Positions 9,396 through 19,965 of a stretch of 64,000 nt of DNA are shown piece after piece. A program made the position numbers and the translations under genes. Below the pieces are notes generated by a model. It saw only the letters and a list, made by a program, of their open reading frames with translations. It was not told the DNA's origin and did no database searches. The DNA is from Paralithodes platypus (taxonomy: Eukaryota > Arthropoda > Malacostraca > Decapoda > Lithodidae), in contig CM064480.1 in assembly GCA_032716605.1 (NCBI GenBank), forward strand, positions 28,882,129 through 28,946,128, written 5' to 3'. Numbering within the stretch: position 1 is the first letter of the stretch; each line of letters starts with the position of its first letter.

Positions 9396-12260
9396 TCACA
9401 GATCACTAAGTATTTTACATAATAATATATACATATAATTATAACAGAATCTTGGGTTTGTTTTGTTTTCTATGTGTGTGGAGGAGGCAAAATTGTTGCC
9501 TGTAACGAATGTCTCACCCAAAGTCAAAAGAGTGACAGAGCCTAATTCAAGGGACGTTGGAGTCAAAATGCCTGAACACACAACGTTTAAAGCAGTCTTA
9601 AGTTATAGGATGAAGGAAATATTGATTGAGGGAGAGAGTTCCAGAGCTCACTTGTTGAGTAGAAGACTAAGAAAATTTGGCAATTCTTGAGTTGTAGAGC
9701 TGGATAGAGTAGGAGTGGACTGTGTTGAATGGAGGGTGCCTCGCACCCGCCGCAAGGGAGGGGGTAATAGCCTGCACTGAGAGAGCTCTGAAGAACACCG
9801 ATTGTTGTAATAGCGATAGAAGGGTAAAAGAGATGCAACATTGCAGCATGTAGAAAGACATTGTAGGGAACTAGTCAGAGGTAGCGAGTTGGTGAGGCGA
9901 AGTACTTTTGTTTCTACTTGGTCGAGAAGTGCGGAATGAGTGGAGCCTCCCGAAGGCCCACACATGCGAACAATACTCAATACAGGGGCGCACTTTACCC
10001 CGATACAGAGCAAGAAGCATTGCGGGGGTGAAGAACCCACGGAGACGGTTGAGCACACCTAACTTTTGGGAAGCTGTTTTAGCAAGAGTGGTAATATGAT
10101 CTTTCCAAGAAAGGTCAGATGAAAAAAATTCACCTAGAATATTGAGAGAAGATGAAGGGTTGAGTTGTGTATTGTTGAAGAATAGTTGATAGCCTTGTGG
10201 AAGATTGTGATGGAGAGATAGAGGGAGAAACTGGGTCTTGGAGGTGCTAAAAGTGACAAGATTTCTCTGTCCCAATCAGAAATAATTGAAAGATCAGAAG
10301 ATAGGCGTTCTATGGCCTTGTCAAGTTTATTTTGGAGTGTTTGTATGCTGGGTTGATGTGAAAAACTAGTTGAATAGTGTAAGGCAGAGTCATCAGCATA
10401 GGAGTGGATAGGACTAGAGGTACAGTTGAGATCATTGATATATTAGGAAGATAATGAGTTGATAGGCTGAGGGTGTGAACGATGGCCGTCCACAACTGCA
10501 GCTATGAAGCGGCCTGAAAGGAAATTAGAGACAAAGGCACAAATAGGGGGATATATACCGAAGGAGGGTAGTTTGGAAATTAAAGACTTGTGCCAGACTT
10601 TATTGAAGGCTTTAGATATGTCTAGAGCAATAGAAAAAGTCTCACCGAAGTCCCGAAAGGAGGATGACCAAGATTTAGTAAGATAAGCAAGATCACCAGT
10701 AGAGTGGCCCTTAAGGAAACCATACTGGCGATCTGAAAGTAGATTATGGGAAGATAAATGCTTAAGAAATGTCGAGTAAAGAATAGTTTAAAAAACTTTA
10801 GAGATTCATGAAATAAGAGCAATTGGATGATAGTTGGAGGGTTGAGAGCGGTTCCCCTTGGGACAGGTTGATTATGAGCACTTTAAAGCATGAAGGAAAG
10901 AAATTAGAGGATAGACAGCCAAAAGAGTTTGCCTAGGCAGGGAGTCAGCACCGAAGAACAGTTTTGAGTACAACAGGAGGAACAACATCTGTTTCCGTAC
11001 GCCTTCTTAGTATTAAGCCCAGAGAGGGCTGAGAGTACATCCTTAGAAGAGATTATGATATTAGACATAAATAAGTGAGATGGAGGTGGAGATGGAGGAA
11101 TAGCTCTGGAATCACCGAACGTTGAGATTTTAGCGAAAGTTTGAGCAAAGAGTTCAGCTTTGTCAGAGGAAGAGGTGACGATGGTACCGTCAGAGTGGAA
11201 AAGAGGATGAAGAGACGAGGAAGTGAAATTGTTGGAGAGGTATTTGGCTAGATGCCAAAAAGCTTGGAAGAGCTAGAGCTGGAAAGTTCAGAGCATTTGT
11301 TATTGATAAAAGAGTGTTTGGAGAGTCGAAGAACAGATTTGGATTGATTCCAGGCAGAGATATAATTATATAGTACGGGATTCTTGAGTTTGAAGGTGAT
11401 GGTACCATTTGAATGCTTCCTTCTTATTGCGAACAGCAGTAGAACAAGCGTGAGTAAGTCTGATAGAAAGAGAATGGGATGTATGCTTCCATGCCCGAAA
11501 GTATTACCTCAGTAATGCACTCGGTCTCTCTGAGGGTCCCCGGCCATGGAAGCAAAAAACATTCCATGGGAAATCAAAGAAGTACTGTCATAGAGCCTCC
11601 CAGTCGGCAGCGCCAAAGTGCCACAAGCACCGCCGGCCTGGGGGTGACAGAGATAAAGTCGTAGAAGCCCAACAGAGAGTGAATATTTTCAGTTTAAGCA
11701 GAAGAATTAGAAGTTAGAATTAAGTTAAGGATGTTGAGCCGATCTCCAGGGCAGTCCGGGATACGGGTGGGTTGCTGAACTAACTACTCTAGGTCATTTG
11801 GGATAGAACAGATGTAGGCTTGTTCACCAGGTTGGTCAGTGAAATTAGAGGAGAGCCATTGGTGGTGGTGAACATTGAAATCTCCTAAGATGGAGATTTC
11901 AGAGAAGGGAGAGATGGATAGAATGTGTTCCACTTTAGAAGTAAGTTAGTCAAAGAATTTTGGATAGTCAGTAGAATTAGGGGAGAGATAAACAGCACAT
12001 ATATGCTTAGTGAGAGAGTGACAAGATAGTTTAAGCCAGATACTTGAGAATTCAGAAGAATCAAAGTTGGGAAGACGAGAGCAAGTAAGATCATTGCGAA
12101 CGTACACACAACAACCACCTTTGGCTTTAAATTGAGGATAGAGAAAGTAGGAGGACATATAGAAGGGTTTGCTGTCTGTTGCCTTAGACAACTGAGTTTC
12201 GGTGAGGAGAAGTAAGTTAGGTTTGGTAAATTTAGGATCAGAGACTCCTAGCACCTTCTG
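9396..12260 (-). pseudogene. LINE ORF2 (endonuclease plus RT), jockey/CR1-group, decayed
   Basis: A nearly full-length but frameshifted ORF2 on the minus strand. The endonuclease N-part is at 11,946-12,254 (NLLLLTETQLS, then GGCCVYVRNDL). A linker and the start of the RT lie at about 10,780-11,450 in several frames. The RT palm keeps SYADD: the YADD codons are the complement of 10,389-10,400. The thumb is at 9871-10,275 (WGQRNLVTFSTSKTQF, LNILGEFFSSDLSW, KVRPCIEYCSHVW). The C-terminus at 9587-9841 ends in SELWNSLPQSIF. At least four frame changes occur. The 3' limit is near 9400. The same family supplies the fragments at 14,400-14,830 (+), 46,863-48,112 (-) and probably 55,094-55,358 (-). It is inactive. 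Confidence 0.8.
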
Positions 12261-12350
12261 GAATATTAGTTATCTTGTCCCTCATTGAACCCAGTTCCCT
12301 CACACAATAGGCGAGCACTCTATCGATCAGCTAGACCAATAGATATATAT
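12245..12350 (-). repeat. tRNA-like SINE head
   Basis: On the minus strand this reads TCTAGCTGATCGATAGAGTG, resembling a pol III A box, then about 30 bases later GGGTTCAATGAGG, resembling a B box. The arrangement and spacing are tRNA-like, but arms do not fold fully, so I read it as a SINE head or tRNA pseudogene rather than a tRNA gene. It abuts the LINE 5' limit. The remainder to 12,560 is unassigned. Confidence 0.45.
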
Positions 12351-12580
12351 CCCACTTGGCCTGGTCGGCTAAAGTATATTTCCGCATCATGTTTTCCGTT
12401 TCGGCTATTACCACCATTTCTGTCCATTACTATTCTACTTTCCTCTAGCTTGCTTATATTTTCGGCTATCATCTTATCACACTTGACTTGTGACTCCCGC
12501 AAACATCAAAACGGAATGATTTCGGATTTACACATGTGCGAGATATCTCAATCTTAATTAGAAGCCCCACACACATGCTT

Positions 12581-13691
12581 CTTGTTATACCTGGTTTTTA
12601 CTGGGGTTGTATTGACTTTATAGGTAGGTTCTTACTTGGCTGGAGAAGATGAGAACACACAAGAATATAAACACAAAGGTAATAGAGGATAATAAAACAC
12701 AGAGTACAAACATAGGTTATTCTTATTCACACAAAATCATATGGTTAGAGGTGCAATGTTACATAAGACAGGGATAGGTTTCAAATAGCAGTACGATCGA
12801 GGATCCTCTAGGCGTCTCAAGGGGAAGACACAGGCAGGTTCTGAAGATCTGTGAAGACGTTGCTGCCTGATATTCCCTACGATGTCCTGGTCCGTGGGGT
12901 GGTCCTGTCGTGTGACGGTGACAGAAGTTAGGGGAAGACTTCCTTGAAGATCTCTGAAGACTTACATGAAAACGAGCGGTTTCACCAGTGTCTTACACTC
13001 TCGCATCACGGGATTAAAGTAAGGAGCTGTTTCACCAGTGTCTTACGGTCTCCCTTACAATCCAGACCTAGAGTTCAGCAGATGGGTGAAGACTTCCTTG
13101 AAGATCCCTGAAGACTGTAGAGGTGAGGGTCTTATATGAAAACAAGCTGTTTCACAAGTGTCTTACACTCTCGTATCATGGGACTAAAGTAAGGAGCCGT
13201 TTCACCAGTGTCATACGCTCTCGCTTACAATCCAGACCTAGACTTCTATGCGAGTCTCTAGAGGAACTTATAATTATGATGAAATCTTGGGATTATTATG
13301 AAGACGAGCCGTTACACCAGTGTCTTACGCTCTCGTATCGTAAGGACTAAGTAGGGAGTTGTTACACCAGTGTCTTACACCCTCCACTACAAGTCCTGAC
13401 TGAGAAGGAGCCGTTATACCAGATGTCTTACGCTTAGCAAACCAGCCTTCCTATACAGTATATGTGGGTTTACTAGAACTATAGCGCTCACTCCGTGTGG
13501 CATACTATAATTGTAGTAAAGTCCCGTCCCAAGTCAAAAGTATAAATGTTAGGTGGCCACCAGTGTGGTCTAACAAAGATACAAAGCAAATCAAAGGTAC
13601 CAACGAGAAATGTGTTGAGTAGTTCCACTAGTGTCTTATTCCCTCATTGCAATTTCTAGTTATAGATAATCCCAAGTCTTCCATATATCCT
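12581..13691 (+). repeat. Dispersed repeat family B, copy 2
   Basis: Direct repeat of 3308-4265, about 1.1 kb, with an extra partial internal duplication around 12,930-13,160. The CACCAGTGTCTTAC motif recurs as in copy 1. The copy breaks after CCATATATCCTCAG at 13,691, where the Cys/His repeat begins, while copy 1 runs on past that point. So the other repeat inserted here. Confidence 0.65.
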
Positions 13692-14150
13692 CAGCCAGTG
13701 CCTTTAGATATCTTTCCAACTATACCACTTCTGGATTTGGCTGGGGAAGTCTTACCAATTCCGTCGTTCCTTCCGGCTGCGCATCTCGGGTCTATAAGGG
13801 CTGTTGTGCGCAGAGGAGAGTGTGTGTCGACAGCGGTAGCCCTTCTCAGAATTTGCGCCACAGCGGTGGTGAATCTTCGGGCAAGATGGGCACGTGGTGG
13901 TTTTGGATTTATGGAAGGTTTTCTCCCCTGTGTGTTGTGGTTGGCCTTCCTTGGTTTTTCTGGTGGTGTTGGAGGTTAGCCTTCTCGTTAAGTCTTTTCC
14001 TGGTGTCGGAGGACGTGGCGGGGTAATGGTGGCGACCCGAGCCTGCCGGGGTGAGGAGGCTCTTGTGTCCTCTTGTTTCGGCGACGTGGTGAGAGGAGTA
14101 GTTTTTATACTGGTGCTTCCATCTCCTTTTTTTTCTCCCATATCTCACAT
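13692..14150 (-). repeat. Dispersed repeat, copy 2 (possible LINE ORF1 piece)
   Basis: Second copy of 7345-7790 in the same orientation. The minus-strand frame 13,752-14,141 shows CPSCPKIHHRCGANSEK, a more complete Cys/His cluster than copy 1. It ends at the TA microsatellite. Confidence 0.5.
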
Positions 14151-14158
14151 AAGACGGG

Positions 14159-14188
14159 TTATATATATATATATATATATAGTATACA

Positions 14189-14220
<32 letters not shown>

Positions 14221-14315
14221 TGTATACATACATACAAATATATATATATATACAGTATATACTATACATACATACAAATATATATACAGTATATATATAC
14301 TGTATATATATATAT

Positions 14316-14358
<43 letters not shown>

Positions 14359-14390
14359 CAGTATATATATATATATATGTGTCATGTATC
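14159..14390. repeat. TA-rich microsatellite
   Basis: Runs of (TA)n interrupted by ACTGTATA and CATACATACAAATA blocks. ORFs rich in Tyr/Ile across it in several frames are artefacts of the dinucleotide repeat. Confidence 0.95.
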
Positions 14391-14399
14391 GAGTATTTT

Positions 14400-14830
14400 C
14401 CATCTGATTATCTCACGTCCACTCGCCAATTATCTGCAGTCTCACTCTCTTCGCCGCAATGTTGCATTTAACTCGCTATTCTACCTCTATTACAATAATC
14501 AGTTTTCCACAGAGCTCTCTCAATGTATACCACCCCTCTTCGTAGAGCATGTAGTACCCGTTTTGCAACACTATCCCACCCATACTCTCTGCAACTATCC
14601 AACCCAAGAGTGAAACTTTATTCTCAATCATTCTTCTATTCACCAGCTCAGCTGTAGAACTCTCTCCCAGAATCAGTATTTCCTTCTTCTATGACGTAAA
14701 TTGCTTCAAACTCCGTGTCCAGGCATTTTGGCTTGAACGTCCCTTAATTTTGGCCTTGTCACTCTTTCAACTCTGTGGGAGGCACTCTTCACAGGCAGTT
14801 CTGCCTTTTGTCTCACTCACTAACAGGCGT
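14400..14830 (+). pseudogene. LINE ORF2 C-terminal fragment (same group as 9396-12,260)
   Basis: In a plus frame the sequence gives RRNVAFNSLFYLYYNNQFS followed by further short collinear pieces, matching the C-terminal part of the 9.4-12.3 kb LINE (compare LFYRYFHSNCSEEL in the copy at 47 kb). It has stops and frameshifts and is only the 3' end of the element, in the opposite orientation. The TA microsatellite lies directly upstream. Confidence 0.6.
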
Positions 14831-15112
14831 TTGAAGAAAGTAGCAATAGATAACTTGGGCCAGAGGAATATGCAAGAAAGTATAGATTAACATAAGTTTA
14901 TCCTGGCATCACGAGGGAGCTGGTTGCCTAGATATTATGGGTGATCTGAAGAGTGGGCAGGTATAGTTGGACAAGATTATAGGACAACTGGAAAATCTGG
15001 AAATGAGTGAAGAGAATGTGATGGAAAAAGTAGAGAAAGAAATAGAAAAGATTTATACTGGTGCTGATGAGAGATCCTTACTCATATTCGTCCATAATTA
15101 AGCAGATAAATA
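14831..15112. other. Unassigned sequence
   Basis: I see no gene or structured repeat here. Confidence 0.35.
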
Positions 15113-15172
15113 TTAGTAGTTTGTTCTTAGGCCGTGCTGAGCGGGGAGGAATCGAACCTACTCTCTAGCAGC
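15113..15172 (-). repeat. tRNA-like 3' half next to LINE tail
   Basis: On the minus strand, GGTTCGATTCC (consensus-like pol III B box) lies in a T-arm-like context directly downstream of the LINE (CAA)n tail. No A box is visible, since the LINE starts there. It may be a SINE or tRNA-like target. Confidence 0.4.
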
Positions 15173-15441
15173 ACTTGTTGTTGTTGTTGTTGTTGTTGTT
15201 CCCTAAGCTGCCTGGCCAAACAGCCCCGAGTCCCTGAGGAAGGCTATGGCCACGATCGGGCTTTCCCACAGAGCTCTCATTGAATGTAGATTGTGTTGTT
15301 GGCGTAAGTGGTTGTGTAAAATGCAGTCTTCTATGATGTGTTTAATGGTATGAGGTGCTGTGTTACATCCCGAGCAGGCGTCGACAACGGAGTCATCCAG
15401 TCTCTTCTGATAGCTCAGGAGAGCTGGATGGTGTCCGCATC

Positions 15442-16062
15442 TCAGCCTGGCCAGGTGGACTCTGTCCTCGCGAGGAAGGGAGGATTCGGAAGGATGGATT
15501 TCGGGAGGTCGTGCATGCAGCTGCGTGTTGTCTGTGAGTGAGTGGATGGATCGGTGAGAGATATGAGTATGGATGTGCTTCTGGAAGTTGGTTCGGGGTG
15601 GCAGGGAGGGAGAGAGGACAATAATTGTGTGTGATACCGTGTGCTGGGTGTTGTTTTGATATTTCTTGGTGTCTGTGGGTGTGTTGCCATGTAGTTTAGT
15701 GGGTGGTCTTGGTTTTGTGAGGGTGCTGCCAGGAATTGAGTGCCTCTCATGTCCAGATGGTCTTTGACTTTGAGGATTTTGGTTTCTTGATGTAGGTGAT
15801 CTGTGGGTGCAGTAGCTGTGCAGCCTGTAATGATCTTCAGGGCTTTGTTTTGAATAGTCTGTAAGGTCTTATGATGTGTTTCAGCTAGGTTAGAAGCCCA
15901 GGCTGGGCTTGCGTATTCCATCACTGATCTTATGTATTGTTTATATATTGTGGTGGTAGTTTCTTTGTTGTGTCCAAATTTTGTGTGAGCAAGTGACCTG
16001 AGGGCGTTAAGTCTGGGTGTCAGTTTCTTTTTAATGTTTGTGGTGTGCTGTTTGAATGTCAT
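15442..16062 (-). pseudogene. LINE RT thumb and C-terminal region
   Basis: A 206-codon frame continuing the RT: KKLTPRLNALRSLA, IRSVMEYASPAWAS, LQTIQNKALKIITG. After a frameshift near 15,442 the sequence goes on to the Cys/His cluster described for the whole element and stops before the (CAA)n tail. Confidence 0.85.
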
Positions 16063-16069
16063 ATGAGTA

Positions 16070-16795
16070 TCATATGTTACTCCTAGGATTTTGGGTGTGT
16101 GTGTATGTGTTAGGGGTGTGTTGTTTATGGTGAGTTGAGGGATGTATTCGTGTTCTCCTGTCCAGCTTGTGAGCAGGGTTTGCGGTGGATTTGGCTGGGG
16201 CTAGATTAAGTCTGTTTGTAGTGCACCAGCCATGTAGTGTGTTGAGATAGGGTTGAAGGAGACCTGTTGCTCTTTTTGGGTCATGGTGTGTGCATGTGAG
16301 TGTTATGTCATCTGCATAGAAGGCTAAGTTTATTTGGGGCGTATTGGGTGTAGTTATATCGTGCATGTACAGATTGAAGAGTGCGGGCGATAGGACTGAT
16401 CCTTGTGGGACTCCGTTTGGAAAGTTTCTGATTTTAGATGACTGACCGGCAAAAGATACGTGTGCACATCTGCCTGCTAGGAAGTTGGCCAGCCACCTTT
16501 TTGTGTTGTTGTGCATGTTTGTGTTGTAGATTTTGTTTGTTAGGTTGTGGCGGGGGATGGCATCGAAGGCTTTACTAATGTCGAGTGTGGCTAATAGTGA
16601 TCTGTGTGGTGGTCTAGCTGAGTTGATGCCGTCAAAAGCTCTTTGTGTAAGGTCTGTGAGAAGAGTGTTTGTGGAGTGCAGTGGCCTAAAGCCATGTTGT
16701 GTTGGAGCTAGGGGTAGGTCAGGTGTAATTAGTTGTAATACTAGGCGTTCCATGACTTTGGAGGGGGAGCAAAGGAGTGTGATGGGGCGGTGCAA
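16070..16795 (-). pseudogene. LINE reverse transcriptase palm and fingers
   Basis: A 241-codon frame with RT blocks in order: PITLLCSPSKVMERL, TQHGFRPLHST, LATLDISKAFDAIPR (first catalytic Asp), NGVPQGSVLSPALFN, and AFYADDITL, the YADD catalytic pair (codons are the complement of 16,307-16,318). All catalytic residues are present. The frame breaks near 16,190-16,065 and is continued by 15,442-16,062. Confidence 0.9.
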
Positions 16796-17385
16796 GGAGG
16801 GTAGCGTGGGGTCTTTGTTGGGTTTGGGGAATGTGATGATGATACCATGCTTCCAAATGTCTGGTATTGTGTTGTGTGAATAGCTGTAGTTTGATATGTT
16901 AGTGAGTGCTTGTATGCCTTGTGGTCCCAGGTGTCTGAGGTGTATGTTGCTTATGTTGTCTAGGCCACAGGCGGGTGAGTGCTTGAGATTTTTGATGATA
17001 TGCTTTGTCTGGTGATTGGTGAAGGGTGTATAGTCAGGGTCTGTGGGGAATTGTCTCTTACGTCGGATGACACGTCGGTCGTCTTTGTGAGGTTTTAGGT
17101 GGCTGACATGTGAGAAGTGATTGATGAGAGTGTTTACTTGTTGTTTACATGAAGTAGTAGAGTCTGTTGTTGTGATTGCAGCATGTGATTGTGTTGTGTT
17201 GCTGTTGGAAAGTGTGATGCTGTTTAGTGTTTTGTAGAGTTTTTTGGGGGTTGTTTTGTGATCAAGTGTTTGTAGGAAGTTATTCCAATTTAGTTTTTGT
17301 TGTTCTTGTATTTTGTTGTTAGTTTGGGTGTTGAGTGCTTGAATTTGTTGTGTGATGTCTTGTGTGTGGGGTGCTGGGGAGTGTT

Positions 17386-17967
17386 TCAGTATGTCGCGTT
17401 GTCTGATGAGGTTTTGAATTTCTGGTGTGAAGTTGGGGTTGTGTCTTTTTCTGTTACCTCTTGGAATGTGTTTCTTGTCACGTTTTGGATAGTTTTATTG
17501 AGTATGTGTACAGCATTGTTGATGTTAGTGATGGGTGTACTGTTTAGAGTTGTGAAGTGTTGTTCTGTCTCATTTGTGAATGCTTCCCAGTTAGCTCTTT
17601 TATAATTGGTGTATGTGTGTTTGTGGCTAGCTGGGGTGAGTCTGGTTTTGGTGGTGATAATGATCGGGAGGTGGTCAGAGCCTAAGGTTCTGACCACCCT
17701 CCAGGATGTTGTGGGGGCGAGTTCTGGGGAGCAAAAGGTGATGTCTGGAGATGATGGGTTATAGAGGGCTTGGTGAGGAATATGGGTATGTTGATGGATG
17801 TCGTTAAGGATGATGAGGTTATCGGTTTGGTTTTGTAGTTCCAGCCCTCTGTCTGTGTCGGGGTTGTCGACAAACCAGGCCGACGTCTTGGCGTTGAAGT
17901 CACCACCCAGGATGATGTGGGGTGTGTGGGGTGTTTGTGATGTGTTGTAAGTGTGGTCTGTATTCAT
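17386..17967 (-). pseudogene. LINE endonuclease domain, C-terminal half
   Basis: A 193-codon frame with the APE-type signatures in order: ILGGDFNAKTSAW (GDFN), NPSSPDITFCS (the SxPD block) and LGSDHLPI (SDH catalytic His). These are the metal-binding and catalytic blocks of LINE endonucleases that nick target DNA. It continues the frame lost at 18,108 and leads into the pre-RT linker (about 17,500-16,800, in mixed frames). Confidence 0.85.
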
Positions 17968-18107
17968 TTGGTACTGTAGGGGATGTTTGGGGAGGGATGT
18001 ATATGTTTATGATGGTTATGTTGGAGTTGTTGCCAGTGCGTATTTTAATTGATTGTATTTTGTTGTGTTATCATTTAGGGGGAGGAGGGATTTGGTTTGT
18101 ACACTGG

Positions 18108-19049
18108 TTACTTTGTATGATATTTCTTTGTGTACCAGGGTGATGAGTCTACCGCCCCCGCCGACAGCCCGGTCTTGTCTGATGGTGGTGAAATTATGAA
18201 ATGTGGGTTGTTTTTTGTGTTGTAACGGAGTTTTGTTTCTTGTAAGATGGCAATGTGTATGTTGTGTTGTTTGATGAAGTGTGAGAGTTCGTGTTTCTTT
18301 GTGTTGATGCCATCTATGTTCAATTGAAGAATATTAATGTTATCTGCACGATGTATGTTGGGTGCTGCTGCACGAGGATGGTGGTGGGGGTGAAGGGGGG
18401 GTGAGGGGGGGGCGGGGGGTTGGGATGGGTGAGGTGGGGGTGGGGATTGGGGAGCAGGAGATGGGGGTTGGAATGGATTAGGATGGGGTGTGGTGTGTTG
18501 AGTTGAGGATGTGGATGGTATGGGAAGGTTAGGTGGGTTAGGGAGGAGAGGTGGACGGGTTTTAGGGGGGGGGAGTGGATGATATGGGAAGGCTAGGTGG
18601 GTTGGGGAGGAGAGGTGGGCGGGTTTTAGGCGAGGGATTTGACTGGGAGAGGGAGGGGTATGAGGAACAGGTCCAGGTGGTCGTGTAGTGTTTCTTGGAG
18701 GCAAGTGTTGTACCGGGCAGTGGGTCCAGTTCCTGCATGAATTGCAGAGAACTGAACCCTTAGTGTGGCGACTCGAAGTGATGGGTTTTGAGCAAGTTGG
18801 ACATATGTATGTGTACGTGGGTCCTGGGTTGCTCTCAATGTCTCCGGCTAGAAGAAGTCTTCGAGAAATGACAGCCGGAGAGTCATTTCTCGGTGTAGGA
18901 AAAACTGTGTGATGTGTGTGTGTGTGGTGTGAGAGGTGTGGAAATTCCCGGCGCGACCGAAGCCGCTCCAAGAACCCGTGCCCCCAGGGAGGGGGGCAGG
19001 GGATGGTTGTGACGGTTTGGCTCCTGGAACTGCTCCCCGCGGCCGGCAT
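18108..19049 (-). pseudogene. LINE N-terminal region: 2A-like, PHD-like finger, Pro-rich, EN start
   Basis: A 313-codon open frame; the true start may lie in the gap, because the frame stays open up to it. Residues about 65-77 read LLLAGDIESNPGP (codons 18,857 down to 18,819), which fits the ribosome-skipping 2A consensus D-[VI]-E-x-N-P-G-P. Immediately after comes CPTC-x15-CNSC-x4-HC (residues 83-111) with a Trp before the His, like a PHD finger. A proline-rich stretch of about 110 residues follows. The last 80 residues are the APE endonuclease start: ILQLNIDGINTKKHEL and LQETKL with the catalytic Glu. The frame breaks after SAGAVDSSPW. Known precedent: 2A-like sequences occur N-terminally in some CR1/L2 and L1-type LINEs. 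Confidence 0.8.
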
Positions 19050-19060
19050 CTGGTTGTCCT

Positions 19061-19160
19061 NNNNNNNNNNNNNNNNNNNNNNNNNNNNNNNNNNNNNNNN
19101 NNNNNNNNNNNNNNNNNNNNNNNNNNNNNNNNNNNNNNNNNNNNNNNNNNNNNNNNNNNN
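19061..19160. other. Assembly gap, 100 N
   Basis: Exactly 100 N, a default scaffold gap length. Left of it is the LINE 5' region; right of it is a DIRS-like internal repeat. The adjacency is therefore not proven. Confidence 1.
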
Positions 19161-19639
19161 AGTATCCCTTTACACTTGAGACACTAGTAAGATTCAGGCA
19201 TCTTTTTATCCCATAAAAAGTCTAAGCCTATCTTAATCTCTAATCCGGCTTCTCCCAGAAGCCCTCATAGATCGCTGTCTTGAAGGCCGTGATACCCTAT
19301 TGTATCAAGCAATTGTTTGGCAAATTATCTCGAATCGCAAATCCGTTAATATAACCACCCGAAGGTACAACCGCCGGGTTTTATATGCAATGTCAAAACA
19401 ATTATACCTGCCCCAGACCTCTTTGTAAAAAGGTCGCCGGGAGGTAAAGACCAAACAAACAGACAGCATTGTTTCAATGGCTTTGAAAAGCAGAGAAAAC
19501 CAAGTCCAACAGGTGTCAGCCTGATCACCTAGAAAACTGTGTGGAGCCCCCCTCGACGGGAATAAACCAGGAAGCCTGATCCCAGGCTCGACCATAGAAA
19601 ACGCAGTTTCTGATGAGCGCTCAAGCGACCAAACTCGTC

Positions 19640-19965
19640 GGGGTAACTTACCTATTTTAGCCATCCTGACTAAAACTCGGTAAACAAAAACGGTGTTCTC
19701 GGAGCAACGAGAAAAACGCCGGAAAGGTAACCCACACTAAACTATACATTACAGGAGGGCGTAATGCATAAAGCAATGAATAACACAGGAAGCCTGATCC
19801 CAGGCTCGACCACAGAAAACGCAGTTTCTTATGAGCCCTCAAGCGACCAAACTCGTCGGGGTAACTTACCTATTTTGAGCCATCCTGACTAAAACTCGGT
19901 AAACAAAAACGGTGTTCTCGGAGCAACGAGAAAAAACGCCGGAAAGGTAACCCACACCAAACGAG
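19640..19965 (-). repeat. Internal ~217-bp tandem duplication in DIRS-like element
   Basis: The block starting AACTTACCTATTTT at 19,644 recurs from 19,861, including CTCGGTAAACAAAAACGGTG and the CGCCGGAAAGGTAACCCACA segment. The same duplication is present at 63,609-63,930, so it predates the split of the two copies. Confidence 0.85.

Larger units (their letters stand above)
15173..19060 (-). mobile_element. LINE with 2A-like peptide, PHD-like finger, EN and RT
   Basis: One long minus-strand non-LTR retrotransposon, from the scaffold gap (5' side unknown) to a (CAA)n tail (TTG repeat at 15,173-15,201 on +). Domain order is 2A-like motif, PHD-like Cys/His finger, proline-rich spacer, APE endonuclease, RT, and a C-terminal CxxC...H...C cluster at about 15,300-15,400 on the minus strand (HLARLRCGHHPALL, then CSGC and HIIEDC). 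Jockey/R1/I-group LINEs have the LRxGHxP and CCHC C-terminus. Frameshifts occur near 18,108, 17,386, 16,065 and 15,442. The copy looks young compared with other LINEs here, because long stretches of frame remain open. Confidence 0.85.

Noticed and set aside
13894..14613. Long Tyr/Ile-rich ORFs on both strands
   Set aside because: They run through the TA microsatellite and join unrelated repeats.
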